Positions 39,041 to 48,703 of a stretch of 64,000 nt of DNA are shown piece by piece. Numbering within the stretch: the stretch's first letter is position 1; each line of letters starts with the position of its first letter. Both the position numbers and the translations under genes were made by a program. The DNA is from Duganella sp. Leaf126 (GTDB taxonomy: Bacteria; Pseudomonadota; Gammaproteobacteria; Burkholderiales; Burkholderiaceae_D), in the NCBI RefSeq assembly GCF_001423125.1, contig NZ_LMNW01000023.1, forward strand, positions 432,646 through 496,645, in the 5' to 3' direction. The notes beneath the pieces are model-generated. The model was not told the DNA's origin and made no database searches. It was given only the letters and a program-made list of their open reading frames with translations.

Positions 39041-40232
39041 TGAGCAGCACTCCATCCTTGACCACGATGCGCGCGCCGGCGGCAAGGCCGGACAGCACTT
39101 CGACGTTGTCGCCCACCTGCGCGCCCAGCGTCACCTCGCGCGCGGCAAAGTGCCACGGCGAGGTCTCGACAAACACGCGGCTGGCAAAGCCGCCCTGCAC
39201 CACCGCGGTCAGCGGCACCAGGATGGCCGGGCGCGGGCGCGCCAGCAGGGTGGCGCTGGCGAACATGCCGGGCTTGAGGCGGCCGTCGCGGTTATCGAAC
39301 GGCACCCGCAGCTTGACGGTGCGGGTATCGGGATCGAGCATCTCGCCCACGTAGCGCACCGTGCCCTGCAGCGGCTGCGGGTACGCGTCGAAGCGGATGC
39401 TGGCGGACTGGCCGGCATAGACCTGCGCCAGGTCCTTTTCCTGGGCGTTGATGGCAACAAAGACCTGCGACAGATCGGCGACCGTCATCAGCGACGCGGT
39501 GGGGTCGTTCCAGTACATGCCGCGCGCGGCCGACAGCTCGACCACGCGGCCGGCAAACGGCGCGCGTACGGCCAGCGTGCCGTTTTTCACATCGAGCGCG
39601 CTGGCGCCGCTGGCGTTGCCGGCGCCGCTCTGGCGCAGCCGGGCGGTGGCGCGCGCCGACTCGCTCGCAGCCTGGGCAAAGTCGTTTTGCGCCTGCTCCA
39701 GGTCGCGGCGCGCAGTCAGCTGTTCATGGTCGAGCGACTGCTGGCGCGCCAGGTTGCCCGCCGCCAGCGTGAGCGCTGCCTGCGCCCGCGCCGCATCGGC
39801 GCCTGCCTGGGCAAAATCGGGGGCGTCGATCACGAACAGGATGTCGCCAGCCTTGACCGCATCGCCGAGCTGCTTGTTGAGGCGGACGACGCGCCCGGCC
39901 ATCGGCGTGGTGATCCTGACCAGGCGCGCGGGATCGGCTTCCACGGCAGCGGGCAGCACGAACGGCGCCGCCAGGCTGTGCGACGCCACCGGCGCCACCG
40001 CCAGCGAACGGCGCAGCGGCGAGCCGGCCGGCACCGTGATGCCGTCGGCGTCGTGCACCAGCGCGGGGGCCGGCCCGGCGTCCGGTCCCGCCGCGGCAAC
40101 AGCCTGCGACAGGTACAGGTGGCGCGTGCCCCAGCCGGTCAGCGCCACGCCGATCAGGATGGCCAGCATCAGCGGACCCGGGACGAAGCGGGACCAGCGG
40201 CGGTCCGGCGAAGTGTAGTGGTTTTTTTTCAT
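39033..40232 (-). CDS. RND periplasmic adaptor (CzcB-like membrane fusion protein)
   Basis: 399 residues: an N-terminal membrane anchor (~18-35), lipoyl halves (PMAGRVVRLNKQLGDAVKAGDILF and VRAPFAGRVVELSAARG), a helical hairpin between them (~150-215) and beta-barrel and membrane-proximal parts. It joins the pump to the outer-membrane duct. AGGAGAG precedes the ATG at 40232; the frame is open further upstream through the promoter, which is not likely to be translated. It is the first gene of the efflux operon and is divergent from the regulator gene. Confidence 0.9.
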   Translation of the reverse strand: MKKNHYTSPDRRWSRFVPGPLMLAILIGVALTGWGTRHLYLSQAVAAAGPDAGPAPALVHDADGITVPAGSPLRRSLAVAPVASHSLAAPFVLPAAVEADPARLVRITTPMAGRVVRLNKQLGDAVKAGDILFVIDAPDFAQAGADAARAQAALTLAAGNLARQQSLDHEQLTARRDLEQAQNDFAQAASESARATARLRQSGAGNASGASALDVKNGTLAVRAPFAGRVVELSAARGMYWNDPTASLMTVADLSQVFVAINAQEKDLAQVYAGQSASIRFDAYPQPLQGTVRYVGEMLDPDTRTVKLRVPFDNRDGRLKPGMFASATLLARPRPAILVPLTAVVQGGFASRVFVETSPWHFAAREVTLGAQVGDNVEVLSGLAAGARIVVKDGVLLND

Positions 40233-40285
40233 GACGACTCTCCTGAAGCAACGGCCGTCATGGTACGAATTTATGCTGCACTGCA

Positions 40286-40331
40286 TCCTGAATTCTTCTT
40301 CAGGAAGCGACGCGCGGCGCGCTGCTATACT
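40286..40331 (+). promoter_or_regulatory. Metal-response operator and extended -10 promoter
   Basis: TCCTGAA-N6-TTCAGGA (40286-40305), a perfect 7-bp dyad, lies between the divergent efflux operon and regulator gene. Downstream is an extended -10 TGCTATACT (40323-40331); the dyad covers its -35 zone. This layout is typical for CusR/CopR-like regulators that activate from palindromic boxes. Confidence 0.5.
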
Positions 40332-40353
40332 CGGGCTCTCGGCGAGGACACCC

Positions 40354-41034
40354 ATGCACATCCTGTTGGTAGAAGACGATCACAAAGCGGCGCGCCTGCT
40401 GGCGCGCGGCCTGGAGGAAGAAGGCTTCAGGGTACGCGTCGCCCACGACGCGCAGGAAGCGGCTGCGCCGGCCGGCTTCGACCTGGCCATCCTCGACTGG
40501 ATGATGCCGGGCAAAGACGGCGTGACCCTGTGCGCGGAGTGGCGCCAGGCCGGTCACGACCTGCCGGTGCTGATGCTGACCGCGCGCGATGCCGTGGCCG
40601 ACCGCATCACCGGCCTCAATACCGGCGCCGACGACTATCTGACCAAACCGTTCGTGTTCGACGAACTGCTGGCGCGTGTGCGCGCCCTGCTGCGCCGTTT
40701 CGACCGCGCCCAGCCGGCCGTGCTGCGGGTGGCTGACCTGACGCTCGACGCCCGCACCCGCACCGCCATCCGCGCCGGCACCGACTTCGCCCTGACCACC
40801 AAGGAATATGCGCTGCTCGAACTGCTGATGCGCCATGCGGGCACGGTGGTCACCCGCCTGCAGCTGGCGGAACAGGTGTGGCATGCGGACCTGATTGCGA
40901 TCGACAACCTGATCGACGTCCATATCAAGAACCTGCGCCGCAAGGTCGATACGCCGGGCGCCGCGCCGCTGATCGAGACCGTGCGCGGACGCGGCTTCCG
41001 GCTGGTGCCGCCGGGGGATGCGGGCGATGCTTAG
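40354..41034 (+). CDS. OmpR-family response regulator of the efflux operon
   Basis: 226 residues: receiver domain with Asp48 in AILDWMMPGKDG, Lys in LTKPFVFDE, then a winged-helix DNA-binding domain (DLTLDARTRTAIRAG ... VRGRGFRLV). This is the CusR/CzcR type. GAGGA precedes the ATG at 40354. It overlaps the sensor kinase gene and faces the efflux operon across a dyad that is probably its binding site. Confidence 0.92.
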   Translation: MHILLVEDDHKAARLLARGLEEEGFRVRVAHDAQEAAAPAGFDLAILDWMMPGKDGVTLCAEWRQAGHDLPVLMLTARDAVADRITGLNTGADDYLTKPFVFDELLARVRALLRRFDRAQPAVLRVADLTLDARTRTAIRAGTDFALTTKEYALLELLMRHAGTVVTRLQLAEQVWHADLIAIDNLIDVHIKNLRRKVDTPGAAPLIETVRGRGFRLVPPGDAGDA

Positions 41035-42430
41035 CCTGCGCCAGCGCCTGATCACCGTGCACCTGCTGGCGATCCTGGCGGCCGTCGGGGCCACGGCGGG
41101 CGCCGGCTGGTGGGTGCTGTCGCAATCGGTCAACCGCCAGCTCGATACCGCGCTGCTGGCGCTGGCCGAAGCCGAGGCGGCGATGCTGACCGACGGCGAC
41201 GGCGCCGTGATCCGCGTGCACGAGGCGCCGCAAGGCAGCGCCCCGCCCTCGCTCACCCGGCTCGACCGGCTGGTGCAGATCATCGACCAGCAGGGCTGGA
41301 TCCTGGCCCGCAGCAGCAACCTGGGCACCGAGGACCTGCCGGCGTCGTCCCACCTGCTCGACCAGCTGGCGGCCGGCCGCACGGTGTTCGAGACCCTGCC
41401 CGACACCAGCGAGGAGCCGCTGCGCATGGTGTCGGTGCCGGCGCGGGTCAAGGGCCGGCTGTACGCGGTGCAGGTAGCCGGGTCGCTCGACGACGCCAAC
41501 AGCACGCTGCGCTCGGCGGCGCTGCTGTTTGCCGCGATGGCGGTGGCGCTGATGGCGGCGCTGGGCTGGGCCGGCGCGCGGCTGTCGCGCAAGCTGTTCG
41601 TGGCGATCGAGAACATCGTCGAGCAGGCCGGCCGGATCGAGGACAACCACCTGGACCGGCGCCTGCCCCACCCCGGCGGCGACGACGAAATCGGCCACCT
41701 GGTAACCACCCTGAACGCCATGCTGGAGCGGATCGAGGGCGCCTTCGAGACCCAGCGCCGCTTTACTGCCGACGCCTCGCACGAATTGCGCTCGCCGCTC
41801 TCGCGCCTGCGCGCCGAGATCGAGATCACGCTGCGCCGCCCGCGCGAGAGCGGCGACTACGTTGCCGCGCTGCGGTCGTGCCTGGACGAGGTGGAGCGCC
41901 TGACCACGCTGGTCGAAGAACTGCTGATGCTGGCGCGGATCGACGCCGGCCAGGAGCGCGCGCCCGGTGAGCCGGTGGCGCTGGCCCCGCTGGTGCGCGA
42001 CACCATCGCGCGCATGGCAGCGCCGGCGCACGAGCGTGGCATCGCGCTGACCTGCAGCGGGGCCATCGCCGACGACGTGCGCGTGGACCACGCGGCGCTG
42101 GGGCTGGTGCTGCGCAACCTGCTGGAAAACGCCCTGAAATTTTCGCCGCCGGGCGGATCGATCGAGATCGGCCTGACGCACATCACCGGCACCGGCACCG
42201 TGCAGCTCACCGTGGCCGACCAGGGCCCCGGCATCGCCGAGGCCGAGCTGCCGTATGTGTTCGACCGCTTCTTCCGCGGCACCGGCGCGCGCGCCAGCGC
42301 CGATGCCGGTGTGGGCCTGGGACTGGCGCTGTCGCAGTCCATCATGCGCGCCAGCGGCGGCACGATCACGGCCGCCAACCGCCCGGGCGGCGGCGCGCTG
42401 TTCACCCTCCAACTTAAAGAGACCTCATGA
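41027..42430 (+). CDS. Sensor histidine kinase of the metal-response pair
   Basis: 467 residues: two membrane helices (about 10-32 and 160-182) framing a ~130-residue periplasmic domain, HAMP, kinase core with His252 in DASHELRSPLSRL, and an ATPase domain (NLLENALKFSPPGG, GVGLGLALSQ). It should sense excess metal in the periplasm and phosphorylate the preceding regulator. Two starts are possible (41018 and 41027); the second has GGGGGAT at better spacing. Its TGA overlaps the amidase ATG (ATGA). Confidence 0.9.
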   Translation: MLSLRQRLITVHLLAILAAVGATAGAGWWVLSQSVNRQLDTALLALAEAEAAMLTDGDGAVIRVHEAPQGSAPPSLTRLDRLVQIIDQQGWILARSSNLGTEDLPASSHLLDQLAAGRTVFETLPDTSEEPLRMVSVPARVKGRLYAVQVAGSLDDANSTLRSAALLFAAMAVALMAALGWAGARLSRKLFVAIENIVEQAGRIEDNHLDRRLPHPGGDDEIGHLVTTLNAMLERIEGAFETQRRFTADASHELRSPLSRLRAEIEITLRRPRESGDYVAALRSCLDEVERLTTLVEELLMLARIDAGQERAPGEPVALAPLVRDTIARMAAPAHERGIALTCSGAIADDVRVDHAALGLVLRNLLENALKFSPPGGSIEIGLTHITGTGTVQLTVADQGPGIAEAELPYVFDRFFRGTGARASADAGVGLGLALSQSIMRASGGTITAANRPGGGALFTLQLKETS

Positions 42431-43851
42431 CCGCACCGATACGGCAGCCCGACGCCGTCAGCCTGCTGGCCACCCTGCGCCAGGGCGCCAGCACCGCCGA
42501 ACAGCTGGTCGGCCAGCACCTGGACGTGCTGGAACGGCAGCAGCCGCGCCTCAATGGCGCCACCGCCATCTTCCGCGAACAGGCGTTGCTGCAGGCGCGC
42601 CGCCTGGACCGCGAGGGCGACCGGTCGCTGCCGCTGTTCGGGCTGCCGTGCAGCGTCAAGGAGACGTTCGGCCTGGCCGGACAGGAAGTGACGGCCGGCT
42701 CGCGGCGCATGGCGCCCGAGCACCATGCGCAGGATGCGGAGATCGTGCGGCGCCTGAAGGCGGCCGGCGCGGTGATCGTCGCCCGCAGCAATGTGCCGGA
42801 ACTGGCGATGACGGCCGAATCGAATAACCCCCGCTATGGCCGCACCAATAATCCGCTGGCGCCGGAACGGGTGGCCGGCGGTTCTAGCGGTGGCGAAGGC
42901 GCGCTGGTGGGGTCGGGCAGCTCGGTGTTCGGCGTCGGCTCCGACATTCTCGGCTCGATCAGGATACCGGCAGCGTTTTGCGGCGTGGTCGGTTTCAAGC
43001 CGCATTCGGCGGCGGTCGACGGCACCGGCACCTGGCCCACGGTGACCGGCAACACCCGCAGCTGGCTGGGCCTGGGGCCGCTCACGCGCAGCGTGCGCGA
43101 CGCCCGCCTCGTGTACGACGTCATTGCGCGCCAGCCGCTGGCGGCAGCACCTGCGGGGGCCGCAGCATCGGGCCGGCTGGTGACGCCGGCCGGCTTGCCG
43201 CTGACACTGCAGGACGCCTGCATCGGCCAGGCGCTGGCGGCAGCCCGGTCGGCGCTGACGGACAGCGGCTACCGCGAGGAAGTCCAGGATTTTTCGCAGG
43301 TGCGGCACCTGTTCCTGCAGATCCCGAAAATCATCCTCGACGATTTTTACGACACCTGGATCCGCCTGCTGTCGACGCCGGGCCAGGCGCCGTTTTCGCC
43401 ATGGCGCGAACTGGCGGCGCAACTGCTGCGCCGGCCCACCATCGACAACGGCTTGCTGACCTGGATGCTGATCGCGCCGCTGATGAAACCGCGCCGCCAG
43501 GCTACTGCCTCCCGCATCGCCGCCGACTACGCCAGCGCGCGCGCCCATTTCCATGCCATGCTCGGTGCGGACGGCGTGCTGGTGCTGCCGACCCTGGGCC
43601 TGCTGGCGCCGCACCACGGCAAGATGAACCGGCAATCGCTGAAACCGGGCGTCAACGGCCTGTTTACCGCCCACACGCTGGGCAACTACCTCGACCTGCC
43701 GGCCATCGCCATCCCGGCATGGAACTTCCGCGACCCGGCCACCGGCCTGCCGCCGAGCATCTCCGTGCTGTGCGCCCCGGGCGCCGAAAGCCAGCTGTTC
43801 GCTGCCGCCGACGCGATCGAAACCGCCCTCAACCCGCCCTTACCGGGTTGA
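42427..43851 (+). CDS. Amidase-signature family hydrolase coupled to the metal kinase
   Basis: 474 residues with the Ser-cisSer-Lys triad of the amidase-signature family: Lys78 in GLPCSVKETF, a serine in AGGSSGGEGA (153-154) and nucleophile Ser177 in GSDILGSIRIPA. It hydrolyses an amide bond; the substrate is unknown, and the gene lacks the GatB/GatC context of the tRNA amidotransferase subunit. The ATG overlaps the kinase stop by 4 bp, so it is translationally coupled to a metal-sensing system, which is unexpected. It overlaps the convergent EAL gene by 12 bp. Confidence 0.88.
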   Translation: MTAPIRQPDAVSLLATLRQGASTAEQLVGQHLDVLERQQPRLNGATAIFREQALLQARRLDREGDRSLPLFGLPCSVKETFGLAGQEVTAGSRRMAPEHHAQDAEIVRRLKAAGAVIVARSNVPELAMTAESNNPRYGRTNNPLAPERVAGGSSGGEGALVGSGSSVFGVGSDILGSIRIPAAFCGVVGFKPHSAAVDGTGTWPTVTGNTRSWLGLGPLTRSVRDARLVYDVIARQPLAAAPAGAAASGRLVTPAGLPLTLQDACIGQALAAARSALTDSGYREEVQDFSQVRHLFLQIPKIILDDFYDTWIRLLSTPGQAPFSPWRELAAQLLRRPTIDNGLLTWMLIAPLMKPRRQATASRIAADYASARAHFHAMLGADGVLVLPTLGLLAPHHGKMNRQSLKPGVNGLFTAHTLGNYLDLPAIAIPAWNFRDPATGLPPSISVLCAPGAESQLFAAADAIETALNPPLPG

Positions 43852-45627
43852 GTCGGGGTTCAGCCAGCCGGCCAGCTGCGCGGCCGGCATGGGGCGGGCG
43901 ATCCAGTAACCCTGGCCTTCGTCGCAGCCCCAGCTGGCCAGCAATTCATACGCTTGCGCGGTCTCGATGCCCTCGGCCACCACGCGGTGGCCAAACTCGT
44001 GGCCGAGCCGTATCATCGCGCACAGAATGGTCACGTCGTGCATATTGGCCGGCAGCGAGCGCACGAAGGACTGGTCCAGCTTGAGCGTGGTGGCGGGGAT
44101 TTGCTTGAGATAGCTGAAATTGCTGTAACCGATGCCGAAGTCGTCGATCGCGATCTGCAGGCCCAGTGCGCGCAGCCGGCGCAGCTGCATGCCGACATGA
44201 AATGCATCATCGGCGACGGCGCTCTCGGTGAACTCGATTTCGATCAGCGCCGGGTCGAGACGACTGTGTGCCAGCAGGCTGGCCAGCATGTCGGCAAAGC
44301 CGGGCGTGGCCAGGTCCAGGGCCGAGACGTTGAGCGACACCGTCAGCCGCCAGCCGGCGTCCTGCCATTGCTGCGCCTGGGCCAGCGCCGCGCGCACCAC
44401 CCACGCCGTGATGTCGCCGATCAGCGCGGTCTTTTCCGCCAGCGGAATGAACTCGGCAGGGCTGATCGCGCCCAGTTCCGGATGGTTCCAGCGCAGCAGC
44501 GCCTCGACGCCCGTGCACGTACCGTCGGCCAGGTCCACGCGCGGCTGGTAGTGCAACTGCAGCTGGTCGTCGGCGCCGAGCGCGCCGGGGATCGCCGCCA
44601 GGATGCGAAACGCGCGCTGCTGCGCGACATCGAGCTGCGGGTGGTAGATGGCCCAGGGCCGGTGCGCCGCGCGCGCGTGGGCCAGTGCCGCGCCGAGGGC
44701 GCGCGACGTATCGGCCAGCGCGGCATTGGGCGCCGCCAGCGACACCGCGCCGAGCGTGATGGCCGGCGCATGGGGGATGCCCTGGTGCGCCGACGGCGCG
44801 CACAGGCGCTGCTGCAACAGGCCCATTTTTTCTTCCAGCGCCGCCTCGTGCTCGGCTGCCAGCACGCAGGCGATCACCGTGCTGTCGATGCGGTACACGG
44901 GTGCGGGACCGATGGTCTGCGCCACGCGCTGCGCTGCCGCGCGCACAAACCCGTCGGCGTAATCGGCGCCGAATGCCGACTGCATCTGCTGCAGGTAGGC
45001 CGGGCTGCAGACGTCGATGGCGACAGCGTACAGGCGGCGACCGTCGTCCGGCACGTCGGCCACCCACAGCGCCACGTCTTCCAGGAAGCGGGTGCGGTTG
45101 GGCAGCTGGGTAAGCGGATCGGTATAGCCGATGCTGCGCAGGGTTTCGACGCGCATCATGGCCAGCCGCGCAAACTGGCGCAACAGCTTGATCTGGCCGG
45201 CGTCGAACCCGTCGCGCGTGCTGGGATCGAGCACGCAGAAGGTGCCCAGGCACAGGCCATCCTGGGTGATCAGCGGTGCGCCGGCGTAAAAGCGCAGATA
45301 CGGCGCGCCGGTCACCAGCGGATTGTCGACGAAGCGTTCGTCCTGCAAGGCGTCGAGCACCACCAGCGGCTCGGGATTGAGCAGCGCCCAGGCACAAAAG
45401 GCGTGCGAGCGCGGCGTTTCGCGGACATCCAGACCGACGCGCGACTTGAACCACTGGCGCCCTTCGTCGACCAGCGAGATCAGCGCCATCGAGGTACCGA
45501 AGACCTGCGAGGCGAGCAAGGTCATCTCGTCAAACGTGGGGTCGCTGGGCGTATCGAGCAGGCATAAGCCGTGCAACGCCCTGAGGCGCTCGACCTCGCT
45601 GCGGGGGACTGGTGGAGAAATAGGCAT
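43840..45627 (-). CDS. GAF-GGDEF(degenerate)-EAL cyclic-di-GMP phosphodiesterase
   Basis: 595 residues: GAF domain (about 10-165), a GGDEF-like domain (~175-330) whose active-site motif is changed (GADYADGF, so probably no cyclase activity) and a C-terminal EAL domain (~335-590) that keeps EALLRW, the Asn, Glu and Asp metal ligands, DDFGIGYSNFSYLK and VVAEGIET. It should be a working c-di-GMP phosphodiesterase tuned by the GAF ligand. The ATG at 45627 is chosen; the upstream start in this frame is TTG. No ribosome site is convincing for either. Confidence 0.88.
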   Translation of the reverse strand: MPISPPVPRSEVERLRALHGLCLLDTPSDPTFDEMTLLASQVFGTSMALISLVDEGRQWFKSRVGLDVRETPRSHAFCAWALLNPEPLVVLDALQDERFVDNPLVTGAPYLRFYAGAPLITQDGLCLGTFCVLDPSTRDGFDAGQIKLLRQFARLAMMRVETLRSIGYTDPLTQLPNRTRFLEDVALWVADVPDDGRRLYAVAIDVCSPAYLQQMQSAFGADYADGFVRAAAQRVAQTIGPAPVYRIDSTVIACVLAAEHEAALEEKMGLLQQRLCAPSAHQGIPHAPAITLGAVSLAAPNAALADTSRALGAALAHARAAHRPWAIYHPQLDVAQQRAFRILAAIPGALGADDQLQLHYQPRVDLADGTCTGVEALLRWNHPELGAISPAEFIPLAEKTALIGDITAWVVRAALAQAQQWQDAGWRLTVSLNVSALDLATPGFADMLASLLAHSRLDPALIEIEFTESAVADDAFHVGMQLRRLRALGLQIAIDDFGIGYSNFSYLKQIPATTLKLDQSFVRSLPANMHDVTILCAMIRLGHEFGHRVVAEGIETAQAYELLASWGCDEGQGYWIARPMPAAQLAGWLNPDSTR

Positions 45628-45716
45628 GGGACGATTGTAGCGCAAGCACCAGAAAATTACCTGAAAACAATACCATTAACCTGGTATAACATCCGCGCCA
45701 CTCCGGCAAGCGCCCG

Positions 45717-47771
45717 TCAAGCCAGCGTCGCCACCAGCGCCACCAGCTTGGCCGGGTCGATCGGCTTGACGAAGTGGTGGTCGAAACCGGCGGCAGTGGC
45801 TTGCTGCCTGGCCTGCGCGTCGCCGTAGCCGGTGACGGCGATCAGCACCAGGCCAGCGAGTTCCGGCGTGGCGCGCAGGCGGCGCGCCAGTTCGTAGCCG
45901 TCCATGCCGGGCAGGCCGATGTCGAGCAGGCAGACATGCGGCCGGAACGCCAGCGCCTTCTGCACCACGTGCGCCGGCTCCTCCTCGATCAGCACGGCGT
46001 GGCCGTGGATCTCCAGGAACATGGCCAGCATGGCGGCAGCGTCCTCGTTGTCGTCGACGACCATGGCGCGCAGCGCGTGGCTGGCCGCGCCAGCCGGTGG
46101 CACACCGGAGCTTGCAGCCGCTGGCCCATCCTCTGCCGCCACAGCGGCCGCCGCACCACCTGCCGTAGGGGCGTCTTCCGCAGCTCCGTCAGCCGCTTCT
46201 GCCGCCAGCTGCGGCAGCACGATGGTGAAGCGGCTGCCCTGGCCCAGGCCCGCGCTTTGCGCCTCCACCGTGCCGCCGTGCAGTTCGACCAGGCTTTTTA
46301 CCAGCGCCAGGCCGATACCGAGGCCGCCCTGCGAGCGGTCGGTTTCGCGCTCGGCCTGGACGAACAGGTCGAACGCGTGGGCCAGCACGTCGGCCGTCAT
46401 GCCGATGCCGTTGTCGATCACGGCCAGCTTGACGCGGGCGCCGTCGGCATCGAGGCGCAGCATGATGTCGCCGCCGCCCGGCGTGTACTTGACCGCGTTG
46501 CTCAGCAGGTTGGCCAGCACCTGCACCAGGCGCTTGGCGTCGCCCGTCACCAGCACCGGCGCCGGCGGCGTGCTGACGGTCAGCAGGTGGCCGTGGCTGT
46601 CGATCAGCGGCCGCACCTGCTCGATGGCGTCGGCCACCACGCGCAGCAGGTCGGTGGCACTGGTGTTCAGGGGGATCATGCCGCGCGTGACGCGCGAGAC
46701 ATCGAGCAGGTCGTCGATCAGGCCCGTGATGTGGCGCACCTGGCGGCCGATCACCGCGCTGGCGTGCTGCACCCGTGCGGCATTGGTCCCCGGCTGCTGC
46801 AGCAGTTCGGCCGCGGCCGAGATGGGCGCCAGCGGGTTGCGCAGCTCGTGCGCCAGCATGGCCAGGAATTCATCCTTGCGGCGGTCGGCCGTGCGCAGGG
46901 CCTGCTCGCTGCGGATGCGGTCGCTTACGTCGCGGAACATCAGCGCCACCATCAGCTCGTCCCTCGGTCCCACCGGCGTCGCGTACACCTCGAACCAGCG
47001 GTTCATCGGCGCCGACCCTTCCAGGAAGCGCACCGATTCGCCGGTCAGCGCTACCTTGCCATAGGTCTGGAACCAGCGTTCTTCGAGGCCGGGCACCAGA
47101 TGGCGCGCGGTCTTGCCGACCACGTCCAGCAGGCCGGTCTGACGTTCGAACGCCGGGTTCACTTCCAGGAAGCGGTAGTCGGCCGGCTGGCCGGCGTCGT
47201 CGAGCATGATGCGGATCACGGCCAGCCCTTCGTCCATCGATTCGACCACCGTCACATACGACTGCTTGAGCAGCTGGCGCGTGCGCATGTCGTGGGTCAC
47301 GTCGGTACACACAACCAGCACGCCGCGCACGCCCTCTTCATCCTCGATCGGGCTGTAGCCATAGGTCCAGTAACGGTCCTCGCGCTTGCCGTTGCGGGTC
47401 AGCGGCACCAGCGCGTTCTCGTGCCAGGTAGGGCTGCCGCCGGCCATCACCGCAGCCAGTTCCGGGCCGATGATGTGCCATGCCTCGTTCCAGCACTCGG
47501 CGCCGCGCTGGCCCAGCGACGCGGGATGGCGGTCGGCGCCCAGCGTGCGGCGGTAGGCGTCGTTGTAGAACTGGTAAAGGTCGTCCCCCCAGAAGATGAA
47601 CATCGGGTGGTTGCTGGCCAAAACCAGGCGCAGCGTGGATTTGAGCAGCGACGACCAGCCGGCGGGTGGTCCGAGCGGGTGGGCGCTCCAGTCATGATCG
47701 CGCGTGAGTACGCCCATTTCACCGCCGCCATCGAGAAAACCGGGCCGGCCATGCGCGCTGTTCCAGATCAT
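45717..47771 (-). CDS. PAS-type hybrid histidine kinase, cytoplasmic
   Basis: 684 residues with no membrane helix. An N-terminal domain with WSAHPLGPPAGWSSLL and FYNDAYRRTLGADRHP, the same unit that opens the 1418-residue kinase in this window, then a PAS domain (~150-275), kinase core with His308 in LAHELRNPLAPI, an ATPase domain, an Ala-rich linker and a receiver with Asp617 in CLLDIGLPG. It is a hybrid kinase with no DNA-binding output. The start at 47771 has GGAG upstream; an open frame extends to 48428 over the superoxide dismutase gene and is not real. It is divergent from sodA. Confidence 0.88.
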   Translation of the reverse strand: MIWNSAHGRPGFLDGGGEMGVLTRDHDWSAHPLGPPAGWSSLLKSTLRLVLASNHPMFIFWGDDLYQFYNDAYRRTLGADRHPASLGQRGAECWNEAWHIIGPELAAVMAGGSPTWHENALVPLTRNGKREDRYWTYGYSPIEDEEGVRGVLVVCTDVTHDMRTRQLLKQSYVTVVESMDEGLAVIRIMLDDAGQPADYRFLEVNPAFERQTGLLDVVGKTARHLVPGLEERWFQTYGKVALTGESVRFLEGSAPMNRWFEVYATPVGPRDELMVALMFRDVSDRIRSEQALRTADRRKDEFLAMLAHELRNPLAPISAAAELLQQPGTNAARVQHASAVIGRQVRHITGLIDDLLDVSRVTRGMIPLNTSATDLLRVVADAIEQVRPLIDSHGHLLTVSTPPAPVLVTGDAKRLVQVLANLLSNAVKYTPGGGDIMLRLDADGARVKLAVIDNGIGMTADVLAHAFDLFVQAERETDRSQGGLGIGLALVKSLVELHGGTVEAQSAGLGQGSRFTIVLPQLAAEAADGAAEDAPTAGGAAAAVAAEDGPAAASSGVPPAGAASHALRAMVVDDNEDAAAMLAMFLEIHGHAVLIEEEPAHVVQKALAFRPHVCLLDIGLPGMDGYELARRLRATPELAGLVLIAVTGYGDAQARQQATAAGFDHHFVKPIDPAKLVALVATLA

Positions 47772-47906
47772 TGCCAAACTCCACGTGATTAGTAAGGGCA
47801 ATCTTACCATGCGGCACACGGGTGACCAGGCAGACGGCAGGGCCGCAGCGATTCTGGTATTGTCGATAGCACCATAAACGCTTGCCTTGCCTGAAAGGAG
47901 TTCCAG

Positions 47907-48536
<630 letters not shown>

Positions 48537-48703
48537 GCTGCCCGTTGGCTGTCAGGCAGGCTGTTGTAGGCCACAGCCATTGTTTCGTGATGAAATACTT
48601 TTCGTAGGGAAATGCCTTATACTCGGGAGGTCTGGGCTCACCCCAGGCGCCCTCCCGGCACCGCCCCCGCCGTTTTTGAAGTCTTCATGAAAACGGTAAA
48701 CGT

